From the NCBI GenBank assembly GCA_902168255.1, contig CABHON010000023.1, forward strand, positions 62,001-126,000: a stretch of 64,000 nucleotides of DNA, in the 5' to 3' direction. The first letter of the stretch is position 1. Every line of letters begins with the position of its first letter. This DNA comes from an uncultured Legionella sp. (GTDB lineage Bacteria; Pseudomonadota; Gammaproteobacteria; Legionellales; Legionellaceae). The position numbers were made by a program, and so were the translations under genes. A model generated the notes under the pieces. That model was given only the letters and a program-made list of their open reading frames with translations, ran no database searches and was not told the DNA's origin. This document shows positions 56,356 through 64,000 of this stretch, one piece after another.

Positions 56356-56739
56356 ATGAAACTTATTAAATTAACCCAAACTCATACTGCCCAGGAAGCC
56401 GCTGTCTTAACAAAAGCATTAAAAAATGTCGCAGAACGTTTGGATTTAAATCAACGGGAATTAGCGCTTATCCTTGGTTTCAGTGAAGCCAGTAGTAGTC
56501 GATTTTATCGGGGCGAAAAAGATATTTTACCCGATAGCAAAGAAGGAGAACTTGCGCTATTGCTCATTCGGCTTTTTCGCAGTTTAAGTGCAATTTTAGG
56601 TGGTGATATTCCGAGATGCCAAAAATGGTTTCACGCCTTTAACAAACATTTAAATGGCATTCCCTCTCAACTTGTCACTCGCCTTGAAGGATTGGTCGCT
56701 GTGACCTCTTATTTGGATGTTATGCGTGGAAAATTATAG
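56356..56739 (+). CDS. Xre/MbcA/ParS-type antitoxin
   Basis: The 127-residue protein has an N-terminal helix-turn-helix-like half (LDLNQRELALILGFSEASSSRFYRG) and the DUF2384 toxin-binding half (WFHAFNKHLNGIPSQLV, GLVAVTSYLDVMRG). That combination is the antitoxin of RES-Xre pairs. It comes first and overlaps the toxin gene by 23 bp. It likely autorepresses through the palindrome at its promoter. Confidence 0.92.
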   Translation: MKLIKLTQTHTAQEAAVLTKALKNVAERLDLNQRELALILGFSEASSSRFYRGEKDILPDSKEGELALLLIRLFRSLSAILGGDIPRCQKWFHAFNKHLNGIPSQLVTRLEGLVAVTSYLDVMRGKL

Positions 56740-57511
56740 TCCTACCTCTAACCTTTGGAAAAAATGCGAAGGTGCTCAATATATCCAACCTCTTAAATAT
56801 AAAGGTTGGCGTGTTATAGAAGATCAATCTCGTTCGTCTACTCGAGAGTTAGTTGATTCATTAGAAGAACATGAAATTTTAGAAAATTTACTAGAGCAAA
56901 AAAGTAAACCCTCTTTACCTAATATCTCAGAGTTCAATGGTTATCATTTTTTATTAACTACTCCTTTTCGATATCCTCCTTTAAAGCATGGATCCCGTTT
57001 TGGCGGACGACATGAACGTTCATTATGGTACGGCGCTTTAGATATAGAAACATCATTTGGCGAGGCGGCTTTTTATCGATTTTTATTCTTTGCTGGTACT
57101 GAAGCAGATTTATTGCCTTGCCTAACCTCTCATAGTGTGTATTCCGTAAATATTCATACATCTCGCGGCATTGCATTAACCACGTATCCTTTTAATACTT
57201 ACACTTCACTAATTTCCCAAAAAGATAGTTATACCCATAGTCAATTACTCGGCACAACCATGCGTAATTTAGAAGTAATGGGGTTTACTTATTTTTCTGC
57301 CCGGGTAGAAAATAAAATAAACATTGCTCTTTTTACACCACGGGCTTTCACAACAAAATCAATTGATAACCTTCAACATTGGCAATGTTATACTGATAAA
57401 GAAAACGTGGAATTCACCCGAAATTGTTATCCAGAAAGAAAAGCTATTGTTTATAAAAAATCGTCTTTTCTCGTTAATAACCATTTACCTTTTGATTATA
57501 CAGCTGCTTAA
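56717..57511 (+). CDS. RES-domain toxin
   Basis: RES toxins (MbcT-like) bind and degrade NAD+, stopping growth. The 264 residues have the expected Arg in TPFRYPP (85) and SRFGG (94), a Tyr in WYGAL and a Glu in ETSFGEAAFYR (111/116), plus a later IHTSRGIALT block. The start is the ATG at 56717; a GTG at 56726 is possible. It overlaps the antitoxin gene, as is usual, and converges with the next orphan gene, 2 bp apart. Confidence 0.88.
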   Translation: MLCVENYSPTSNLWKKCEGAQYIQPLKYKGWRVIEDQSRSSTRELVDSLEEHEILENLLEQKSKPSLPNISEFNGYHFLLTTPFRYPPLKHGSRFGGRHERSLWYGALDIETSFGEAAFYRFLFFAGTEADLLPCLTSHSVYSVNIHTSRGIALTTYPFNTYTSLISQKDSYTHSQLLGTTMRNLEVMGFTYFSARVENKINIALFTPRAFTTKSIDNLQHWQCYTDKENVEFTRNCYPERKAIVYKKSSFLVNNHLPFDYTAA

Positions 57512-57513
57512 CC

Positions 57514-58911
57514 CTATATTTGCCTTCTCAAAGAGTGACACGTTATATTTATAGTTTCCTCAATAGGCGCTTTTCTACTAAACAATTGTTCTACTTGTTT
57601 CATCCATGAAGTTTTTTTCACTGAAAAATCAGTCTCAAAAAAAGCTTTTAAAGAAGCATGTGTCATTTTTTTTTGATAATATGCTTTTGTTTCGTCATCT
57701 AAAGCATCTACAAAGTCTTTTACAGCAACTTTAATCTCCTCTTTTTTAACCCAATCCTTCCATACACGAGTTGAAGGAATATAGTTCTGGCATAACAAAT
57801 GCAATATATTAGGTATATATGGAATTAAATCAGGCTGGCCTACAATAGCTGCAATTTCAGAAGAAAGATCATTTAATTTATTCTCCTGAAAAGCCTCTAT
57901 ACAGCAGCTTTTTAAAGTGTCGAAAGCATACTGCACAATTGTTTCTTCCGACTTCCGCATATATTTATTCATTCCGCTTGTATAATTCAAACACGTACCT
58001 TCTATTAGCAATTCTGATAGACATTTTATGTTCCATGGAAAAGAGAGATTTTTAAAAAGGTTAATGAGCGTTGAGTCTAAATTAAAATCTTCGTCTAGCT
58101 TTCGTTTTGCTGAGGGTTCAGTTTCAACAATTAATTTCACTAACAAGCTATCGCCTCTTATATTTTTAATCTCCTGCAGTAACTTATAACTGTTTTTGAG
58201 ATCCTCTTCTTTAAGTCTTATTTCGTCGCGAAGTTCTACAGAGGAAATTAATTGTGCTAATTCCTTATTCATTTTTTTATCATAAAGCTCAAAAAGATCT
58301 TTGATATCCTTAACTTTAAAGGTTAATACTTCGTCAGGAGAAAGATTTAATAAAAAACCTGGTCTATTCTGCCGGTATAATAGCCCATTTAAGATATTCA
58401 GAGGAAATAATCCCATTAAACTTTTTTCTTCGTATTTAACTTGTATTACTTGATTGTTTTCTATCAATGCAATAGATTCTGCCAACTTCTCCCCCATTCT
58501 TCTATTTTTGGAAACAAAAGTAGCTTTGATATCCTTAAGTCTAAATGTTATTTCTCTATCAGGAAAAGAATCAATAGGTTGCTCTAATTGCTGCTTTTGC
58601 GAATGATTCTGTGGTTGCTCTAGTAATGCCTCTAAAATTTCAGGCGGAAGAATGGAGGAATTCTTTGTTAACTCACGAGCAACCCATGCGCAAAGGGCAA
58701 TATACTCCATATTATTATTATTGCTGATCATCGCAAATAAAGGAAAAACAAATTCTAAGTCTTTTAATGGGCTAAGCAATCTTGATTTCCCTGTTACACT
58801 GCTTATAAGTTCTGATTGACCAATATACATATTGTTATAGAGCACTCCAGGCCTTTCTTTATTCCTAGGAAAAACTTCTGCAGGATAAACTTTTCCCTTA
58901 GAAAAAAACAT
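57514..58911 (-). CDS. Hypothetical protein with an internal duplication
   Basis: No family recognised for this 465-residue soluble protein. Two stretches (about 119-163 and 193-237) share the pattern TF[RK][LV]KDIK..F...MxxxLAxxI...I..K.EE, so a roughly 45-residue unit appears to have been duplicated. The C-terminal half is helical and Lys/Glu-rich. No signal peptide. The ribosome-binding site is poor (AAGGGG rather far from the ATG). It lies just beside the Xre-RES module and glyA. Confidence 0.6.
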   Translation of the reverse strand: MFFSKGKVYPAEVFPRNKERPGVLYNNMYIGQSELISSVTGKSRLLSPLKDLEFVFPLFAMISNNNNMEYIALCAWVARELTKNSSILPPEILEALLEQPQNHSQKQQLEQPIDSFPDREITFRLKDIKATFVSKNRRMGEKLAESIALIENNQVIQVKYEEKSLMGLFPLNILNGLLYRQNRPGFLLNLSPDEVLTFKVKDIKDLFELYDKKMNKELAQLISSVELRDEIRLKEEDLKNSYKLLQEIKNIRGDSLLVKLIVETEPSAKRKLDEDFNLDSTLINLFKNLSFPWNIKCLSELLIEGTCLNYTSGMNKYMRKSEETIVQYAFDTLKSCCIEAFQENKLNDLSSEIAAIVGQPDLIPYIPNILHLLCQNYIPSTRVWKDWVKKEEIKVAVKDFVDALDDETKAYYQKKMTHASLKAFFETDFSVKKTSWMKQVEQLFSRKAPIEETINITCHSLRRQI

Positions 58912-59005
58912 AAAAACCCCTTTGTTGAATATATACTGGTCGCGATTGTATTACTTAATTATTATTGCAATATTAAATATATAAAATATTATTTTTCTTT
59001 TCTTT

Positions 59006-59118
59006 GTATCAATCAATTTTCAGCGAGATAATTGACATGGCACCTGAGTGTATATAATACATGAGGATGCGAATGAAGTTTTTAGCAGAGCCGAAAATTC
59101 AAGCACTAAGAGTATGTA
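59006..59118. repeat. Degraded type A repeat element upstream of glyA
   Basis: AATCAATTTTCAGCGAG at the left and CCGAAAATTCAAGCACTAAG then AGTATGT at the right resemble the terminal repeats; the interior (CTGAGTGTATATAATACATGAGGATGCGAATGA) aligns with the 52.1-kb type A copy. Many substitutions show it is old. Confidence 0.65.
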
Positions 59119-59182
59119 CAATTTCTAATATCTTCTGATATCATCAATTATAGTTACTCGAAATCATATATAGAGAAAAAAC

Positions 59183-60442
59183 ATGTCGAACTTACTTTTT
59201 AATACTGAGGCATTAAAAACATTTGATCCAGCATTATGGTCAACTATTCAAGAAGAAGCACAACGACAAGAAGATCATGTCGAATTAATTGCCTCTGAGA
59301 ATTATGTTAGCAAAGCTGTCTTAGAAGCGCAAGGTTCGGTACTGACAAATAAATACGCTGAAGGTTATCCTGGAAAGCGTTACTATGGTGGTTGTGAAGC
59401 AGTAGATAAAGCTGAAGCGTTAGCTATTGAACGAGTAAAACAATTATTTCAGGCGGACTATGCAAACGTACAACCCCATTCTGGTTCACAAGCAAACGCA
59501 GCGGCTTATATGGCGCTTATTCAACCAGGTGATACGGTATTAGGCATGTCCTTAAGCCATGGTGGTCATCTTACCCATGGTTCTCCCGTTAATTTTTCAG
59601 GAAAATTGTACCATGTTGTGTCCTATGGTGTTTCAGCGGAAACAGGAAAAGTCGATTACGCAGAAGTAAGAAAGCTTGCGCAGGAACATCGACCTAAGCT
59701 TATTGTAGCAGGATTTTCTGCCTATTCACGTATACTAGATTGGAAAGAATTTCGCGCAATTGCAGATGAAGTCGGCGCTTTTTTACTAGTTGATATGGCA
59801 CATGTCGCCGGATTGATTGCTACAGGGTTATACCCTTCACCCATTCCTTATGCTGACGTAGTTACATCAACAACCCACAAAACCCTTCGGGGTCCACGAG
59901 GCGGGTTTATTTTAGCTCGTTCTAATCCTGATTTAGAAAAAAAATTAAACTCAGCCGTTTTTCCCGGCATGCAAGGTGGTCCACTTATGCATGTTATTGC
60001 AGCCAAAGCGGTGGCTTTTTTAGAAGCACTTTCCCCTGATTTCAAGATTTATCAACAACAAGTGGTAAAAAATGCCGAGGTAATGGCGAATACGTTAATT
60101 GCCCGTGGTTACCCTATTGTCTCAGGTGGTACGGATAACCATTTATTCTTAATGGATTTGATTTCAAAAGATATTACAGGTAAAGACGCCGAAAATGCGT
60201 TAGGCCAGGCATTTATTACTGTGAATAAAAATACTGTACCCAATGAGTTTCGCTCTCCTTTTATCACAAGTGGGCTTCGCTTAGGAACACCAGCTATCAC
60301 CACAAGAGGATTTAAAGAATCTCAATCCATGATGCTCTCTCAATGGATTGCTGATATACTAGACAGCCAATTAAATGAATCCGTGATAAATGAGACACGA
60401 GAAAAAGTGGTATCATTGTGCCGTGAATTTCCTGTTTATTAA
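59183..60442 (+). CDS. glyA: Serine hydroxymethyltransferase GlyA
   Basis: GlyA interconverts serine and glycine with tetrahydrofolate, the main one-carbon source. The 419 residues show [19 protein letters not shown], the PLP Lys in [14 protein letters not shown], and [16 protein letters not shown]. Length and motifs are standard. It heads a glyA-nrdR-nusB run; no glycine riboswitch is visible in the leader. Confidence 0.98.
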   Translation: MSNLLFNTEALKTFDPALWSTIQEEAQRQEDHVELIASENYVSKAVLEAQGSVLTNKYAEGYPGKRYYGGCEAVDKAEALAIERVKQLFQADYANVQPHSGSQANAAAYMALIQPGDTVLGMSLSHGGHLTHGSPVNFSGKLYHVVSYGVSAETGKVDYAEVRKLAQEHRPKLIVAGFSAYSRILDWKEFRAIADEVGAFLLVDMAHVAGLIATGLYPSPIPYADVVTSTTHKTLRGPRGGFILARSNPDLEKKLNSAVFPGMQGGPLMHVIAAKAVAFLEALSPDFKIYQQQVVKNAEVMANTLIARGYPIVSGGTDNHLFLMDLISKDITGKDAENALGQAFITVNKNTVPNEFRSPFITSGLRLGTPAITTRGFKESQSMMLSQWIADILDSQLNESVINETREKVVSLCREFPVY

Positions 60443-60452
60443 AATTTAATAT

Positions 60453-60914
60453 ATGCATTGCCCATTTTGTCAAACTGAAGATACAAAAGTCATCGACTCT
60501 CGTCTTGTTGCTGAGGGTACGCAAATTCGACGTCGTCGTGAATGTGCGTCGTGTAATGAACGTTTTACTACATTTGAAACAGCCGAACTTTTAATGCCCA
60601 AAATTATTAAAAGCAATGGTCAACGCCGTCCATTTGATGAAGAAAAATTACGTTCAGGCATTCAAAAAGCCCTTGAAAAGCGTCCTATTAGCATTGATGC
60701 CATTGATACAGCCATTAATACAATTAAGCAAAAGCTGTTGGCTAGTGGCGAACGGGAAGTTTCTTCTCAACAGCTTGGTGAGTGGGTAATTGAAAGTTTA
60801 AAAAAACTCGATCATGTTGCGTATGTTCGTTTTGCCTCTGTTTATCGTCGCTTTCAAGATGTCAGTGATTTTAGCCACACTATTGACCAACTTAACAATC
60901 AAGAAGAAAAATAA
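60453..60914 (+). CDS. nrdR: Transcriptional repressor NrdR
   Basis: NrdR represses ribonucleotide reductase genes when dATP and ATP are bound. 153 residues: zinc ribbon with Cys3, Cys6, Cys31 and Cys34 ([15 protein letters not shown]), then the ATP-cone domain ([28 protein letters not shown]). It follows glyA by 10 bp and precedes nusB by 2 bp. The riboflavin genes that often separate nrdR and nusB are absent. Confidence 0.97.
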   Translation: MHCPFCQTEDTKVIDSRLVAEGTQIRRRRECASCNERFTTFETAELLMPKIIKSNGQRRPFDEEKLRSGIQKALEKRPISIDAIDTAINTIKQKLLASGEREVSSQQLGEWVIESLKKLDHVAYVRFASVYRRFQDVSDFSHTIDQLNNQEEK

Positions 60915-60916
60915 TT

Positions 60917-61360
60917 ATGTCTATTTCTAATTTAAAGGCGCGAAAAAAAGCGCGTCAACTATTAATGCAAGCCATTTACCAGCACCAAATTAATGATATG
61001 GATTGGTATGCTATTCAAATGCAATTTCATCAAATGAATGATATGAGTAAATGTGACACCTCCTATTTTGATGCTGCCATGCAAAATATTGGGAAACACC
61101 TATCCGACATTGATACTACATTTGAGCCCTATTTGGATAGAAAACTTTCTGAATTAAATCCTATTGAATATGCAATTATTCGATTAGGGACTTATGAGCT
61201 ATTATATTGCCTTGAAATTCCTTACCGTGTCGTTCTCAATGAAGCCATTGCCTTAACTAAAGAATACGGTTCAGAAGATGGCCATAAATATGTCAATGGT
61301 ATTTTAAACAAAGTCGCGCGAAAAATTCGCACAGCAGAAGAGTTTACTGACAAAGAATAG
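60917..61360 (+). CDS. nusB: Transcription antitermination factor NusB
   Basis: NusB with NusE (S10) binds boxA RNA in rRNA antitermination. 147 residues: KARKKARQLLMQAIYQHQI, then the second half LSELNPIEYAIIRLGTYELLYC and NEAIALTKEYGSEDGHKYVNGILNKVA, the family signature. Last gene of the operon; a type B element follows. Confidence 0.97.
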   Translation: MSISNLKARKKARQLLMQAIYQHQINDMDWYAIQMQFHQMNDMSKCDTSYFDAAMQNIGKHLSDIDTTFEPYLDRKLSELNPIEYAIIRLGTYELLYCLEIPYRVVLNEAIALTKEYGSEDGHKYVNGILNKVARKIRTAEEFTDKE

Positions 61361-61369
61361 TTTATGTTT

Positions 61370-61486
61370 ATATACCAATTTCTAATTAAATTTCAGCGTA
61401 GGGGTAGGTTTTGTACCTGCCCGGCAACGGACGGCTACAAGAGCCGCCCCTACGAAAAATCAAAAACTCATTGGCAAAGAGTATAC
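61370..61486. repeat. Type B repeat element between nusB and the channel gene
   Basis: Left end ATATACCAATTTCTAATTAA, right end AACTCATTGGCAAAGAG then TATAC. The GC-rich core has GTAGGGGTAGGTTTTGTACC and GGCTACAAGAGCCGCCCCTAC-type hairpins. It separates convergent genes and could terminate both. Confidence 0.85.
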
Positions 61487-61507
61487 ATTCACTGTCTGGC
61501 TGAATTA

Positions 61508-62377
61508 TTAAGCTAAAGGCTTTTTAACCTCTTTATTTTTTGGCGCATCTTTTATAGCTTTTAATTCCATTGCGCTGATAATAGCATCTGTCTCCATAAG
61601 CGTTGGAGCAATGACAGAATCGGCGCCATTGTTTTTAGCAATATCGATATTTTCTTCATATAAAATTCGTACAATAATTTTAAAATGCGCTCCCAATTCT
61701 TTTCGTAATTTGGATGCATTCATTGCTGCTAAAATATTTTCACTATCTAAATTCGATGCAATAATAACTACTTTACATAAATGGATACTCGCTTTAATTA
61801 AGTTTTCTTGCTGGCTGGGTGTTCCTGCATATAAGAAATTTCCTGCATGATCTGAACTCAATTCAGGATGAATGTTGTTATCAATAAGCAAAAAGGGAAT
61901 ATGGGCTTTCAGCAATTTACTCATTACTAATTCAGTTACCAAACTATAGCCACATAAAATAATATGGTTCTTCATATGTACCCTACCTCCCTCAAACTTA
62001 TTAAAAAATGATGAAATACTCAGAACTATTTGATAAAAAACTACAGAAATAAACGTAGCAAAGGTAGTAAAACCAAAAAACAATAAGGATAAAACGAATG
62101 TTTTCGCTCGGGGAGTGATAGGATACATTGATCCATCCCCCAACGTTGTCATGCTTACTACAGAAAAATAAAACGCATCATGTAGAGAATGAATATTGGA
62201 GATTTCACCTCTTAAGCGGTACGCTTCAACCGTACCAAATATAAAAACGGCTAATAACGCAAGCGTTACAATGAAACAGGAAAAGTTAATCGTGGAAAAA
62301 ACTCTATCAAACTCACGATTAACCACTCTAAATACTTTTTTACGTATATTTTTAAACGTTGATTTGGATCGCGTCAT
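61508..62377 (-). CDS. Two-TM potassium-channel-like protein with RCK domain
   Basis: The 289 residues have membrane helices at about 31-52 and 92-120, a pore loop between them and a cytoplasmic RCK/TrkA-N Rossmann-type domain from about 136. The layout is that of Kch-type channels. The selectivity filter reads TTLGDG (77-82) in place of the canonical TVGYGD, so potassium selectivity is doubtful. The Rossmann start HIILCGYSLVTE also lacks one of the usual glycines. It is 1 bp downstream of the MNT gene, so it may share its transcript. Confidence 0.82.
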   Translation of the reverse strand: MTRSKSTFKNIRKKVFRVVNREFDRVFSTINFSCFIVTLALLAVFIFGTVEAYRLRGEISNIHSLHDAFYFSVVSMTTLGDGSMYPITPRAKTFVLSLLFFGFTTFATFISVVFYQIVLSISSFFNKFEGGRVHMKNHIILCGYSLVTELVMSKLLKAHIPFLLIDNNIHPELSSDHAGNFLYAGTPSQQENLIKASIHLCKVVIIASNLDSENILAAMNASKLRKELGAHFKIIVRILYEENIDIAKNNGADSVIAPTLMETDAIISAMELKAIKDAPKNKEVKKPLA

Positions 62378-62378
62378 A

Positions 62379-62669
62379 CTAAAAAGATATACCTGTTTTT
62401 TGAATTATTTCTTTAAAATCTGGAGTAAGGCTAGCCCAATTAACAATATCTACTCGCATAGGTAAATCTGATTCAGAGAAAGCTTCCTTTAAATTTACTT
62501 CTTGCTGTAATGATAGAGAATGTTCTCCCATCACACATAAATCTAAATCAGAATGTTTTTTCGGTGTTCCTCCTGCTCGAGATCCAAATACAAGCACTTT
62601 TCGTTCAGGTATATTTTTTTTTAAAATTTCTTCAACGATAGCTAAATCATGTGGTTTTAAATGGATCAT
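62379..62669 (-). CDS. MNT-domain nucleotidyltransferase (HI0073/MntA-like), likely antitoxin
   Basis: A 96-residue minimal nucleotidyltransferase. The motif LVFGSRAGGTPKKHSDLDL gives GS at 29-30 and Asp41/Asp43; Asp74 in RVDIVNW is the third carboxylate. Such proteins pair with HEPN proteins, and in studied pairs (MntA-HepT) the MNT AMPylates the HEPN toxin. It overlaps the HEPN gene by 23 bp. Confidence 0.9.
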   Translation of the reverse strand: MIHLKPHDLAIVEEILKKNIPERKVLVFGSRAGGTPKKHSDLDLCVMGEHSLSLQQEVNLKEAFSESDLPMRVDIVNWASLTPDFKEIIQKTGISF

Positions 62670-63075
62670 TAATAACCTTTAAACGTTGATGAAATTGATT
62701 AATTAAATATTCAGCTTGCTGCACAAAATCCGGCAATAAATCATAAACCCGCTGGGCTTTATTTTCATCATATGCATGACTTGTTTGATTTCTTGCCTCT
62801 CTGTATAAAAACCATTTCTCGAGATGTTCAATTAATCCCACTTCAACACCAACCCGCAATAAATCACGATAATTCATTTGATCAATATTATCAAATGTTG
62901 GAGTTTCTTGTTCAATATATCGTTTAATGAGTTTGATGCATAACTCATAAGTATACTCAAATCGCTGTATGCAAGCATCACGTACTTCTAAATCATCAGG
63001 TTCTTTGAAAGAGCGCTCTAATGCTTTAACCAATGTAGCAAAAGATTTTTCAAGTGGATTAATACTTATCTTCAT
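62647..63075 (-). CDS. HEPN-domain protein (HI0074-like), likely toxin
   Basis: The 142-residue protein is all helical with the pattern of HI0074-type nucleotidyltransferase substrate-binding proteins (CIQRFEYTYELCIKLIKRYIE). It holds an intact RNxxxH motif, RNQTSH at 95-100, which in HEPN RNases is catalytic. A Tyr follows the His (HAY), a known AMPylation site in HepT proteins. It precedes its MNT partner and begins 2 bp after uvrD. Confidence 0.9.
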   Translation of the reverse strand: MKISINPLEKSFATLVKALERSFKEPDDLEVRDACIQRFEYTYELCIKLIKRYIEQETPTFDNIDQMNYRDLLRVGVEVGLIEHLEKWFLYREARNQTSHAYDENKAQRVYDLLPDFVQQAEYLINQFHQRLKVINDPFKTT

Positions 63076-63077
63076 AG

Positions 63078-64000
63078 TTACACTTCAGAAGCCTTCTTTA
63101 ATTGGGCATAAGCAAGAACAAGCCATTTCACGCCATGTTGTTTAAACTTTACCTGCACACGTTGATGAGCCCCTGAACCTTCCCAATCCGAAATAACACC
63201 TTCTCCAAATTTTGGATGGAATACATTTTCACCCACTTTATATCCAGATTCACTGGTTGCAGTAGCTGGTGCTGCAACACGCGGCTTTGCTACTGGCTGA
63301 GAAACACGATAATTATCTCGTCCCCACTCGGATCCACGAACCTGGTTATTAAATTGAGGTTTAAATCCAGCATTTTTTGGGCGTACTTCTTCAAAGACAT
63401 CTTCTGGCAATTCTTTTAAAAATCGCGACGATTTATGATATTCTTCCCGCCCATATTGACGTCGAACCTCTGCATACGACAAAATTAACTGTTTCATCGC
63501 GCGCGTCATGCCAACATAAAACAAACGCCGTTCTTCTTCTAATTTTCCTGGTTCTTCCATTGACATACGACTAGGAAAAAGGCCTTCCTCCATTCCAACA
63601 ATACATACTAATGGAAATTCTAATCCTTTCGCTGCATGCAAGGTCATTAACTGAACTTTATTGTCGTTAGGTTCTGAAGAAGACTCACCTGCATCTAATG
63701 AAACATGGGCTAAGAATGCCGTTAAAATACTCATTTCATCTTCTGCATATTCTTCCATACGGAATTGTTTAGCCGCGTTGATCAATTCTTGCATATTTTC
63801 TAAACGGGCTTCTGCTTTATCACGCTCACGTGAATTCGCATAAAACTCCCACAAGCCACTTTTCTGAATAACGTGCTGTGTTTGATCTTGTAATTCAAAA
63901 TGTTTCGTATCAGCCGCTAATCGATCAATAAGTGCCAAGAAATCGCTTAATGACTGATGTGCACGGGCAGCAAAATACTTCTGTTGAATCAATTGTTCTG
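63078..64000 (-). CDS. uvrD: DNA helicase II UvrD, C-terminal part
   Basis: UvrD is the 3'-5' SF1A helicase of nucleotide excision and mismatch repair. About 307 C-terminal residues are present; the frame is open past the window edge, and a TTG at 63992 is only an internal codon. Motifs V and VI are visible: VQLMTLHAAKGLEFPLVCIVGMEEG and EEERRLFYVGMTRAM. The C-terminal Tudor-like domain (YKVGENVFHPKFGEGVISDWEG, ending KWLVLAYAQLKK) binds RNA polymerase in E. coli. Confidence 0.97.
   Translation of the reverse strand, partial: EQLIQQKYFAARAHQSLSDFLALIDRLAADTKHFELQDQTQHVIQKSGLWEFYANSRERDKAEARLENMQELINAAKQFRMEEYAEDEMSILTAFLAHVSLDAGESSSEPNDNKVQLMTLHAAKGLEFPLVCIVGMEEGLFPSRMSMEEPGKLEEERRLFYVGMTRAMKQLILSYAEVRRQYGREEYHKSSRFLKELPEDVFEEVRPKNAGFKPQFNNQVRGSEWGRDNYRVSQPVAKPRVAAPATATSESGYKVGENVFHPKFGEGVISDWEGSGAHQRVQVKFKQHGVKWLVLAYAQLKKASEV

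Overview
The window looks like chromosomal DNA of an AT-rich gammaproteobacterium. TolQRAB, MlaFEDCB-MurA, SecB-GpsA, RsfS-RlmH and NrdR-NusB all read as gammaproteobacterial proteins in gammaproteobacterial gene order. Low GC, several long unannotatable alpha-helical proteins, abundant short palindromic repeats, many MFS carriers and three toxin-antitoxin modules suggest a host-associated or amoeba-associated lineage such as Legionellales. That placement is inference; no rRNA or tRNA gene is visible.

Layout. 1-5.2 kb: end of a Ser/Thr/Gln-rich protein, clpS-clpA, rsfS-rlmH and an orphan protein. 5.3-10 kb: S1/P1-type nuclease and tolQRAB. 10-14 kb: acyl-CoA (glutaryl-CoA-like) dehydrogenase and aconitase. 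14-15 kb: a 0.42-kb inverted repeat, then aroE. 15.7-21.7 kb: PaaK-like adenylate enzyme, HMG-CoA lyase, acetoacetyl-CoA synthetase and an MFS carrier (leucine or ketone-body carbon use). 22-31 kb: class C beta-lactamase-like hydrolase, mlaFEDCB-murA, znuACB-type metal importer, GNAT. 31.6-38.8 kb: MFS carrier and a compact malonate decarboxylase operon (mdcA, an mdcC-mdcD fusion, mdcE, mdcG, mdcB, mdcH). 38.9-43.4 kb: MazEF-like pair, methyltransferase, VOC protein, rdgB, orphan protein. 43.4-56.2 kb: secB-gpsA-carB, a 1287-residue orphan protein, two back-to-back repeat elements, ppsA, ilvE, yibN. 56.3-64 kb: Xre-RES pair, orphan protein, glyA-nrdR-nusB, a potassium-channel-like protein with an odd filter, an MNT-HEPN pair and the end of uvrD.

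The most unusual feature is a family of roughly 110-130-bp elements with about 26-bp imperfect terminal inverted repeats (ends like ATATACTC...GAGTATAT). They occur in two interior types. Type A (17.1, 52.1, 59.0 kb) carries a coding-like interior; type B (10.1, 52.0, 61.4 kb) carries a GC-rich palindrome. One type A copy lies in frame inside acetoacetyl-CoA synthetase. It has been tandemly duplicated there (two 81-bp units, 27 codons each) and adds about 70 residues in front of a conserved motif, reminiscent of the Rickettsia palindromic elements. The outer ends also carry TATAAT-like boxes that point into neighbouring genes. The second notable item is the single-chain fusion of the malonate decarboxylase acyl-carrier subunit (MdcC) to the beta decarboxylase subunit (MdcD).

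Metabolically the window leans on small carboxylic acids: malonate to acetate plus CO2, HMG-CoA to acetoacetate plus acetyl-CoA, acetoacetate to acetoacetyl-CoA, the TCA step of aconitase, and PEP synthase for gluconeogenesis.
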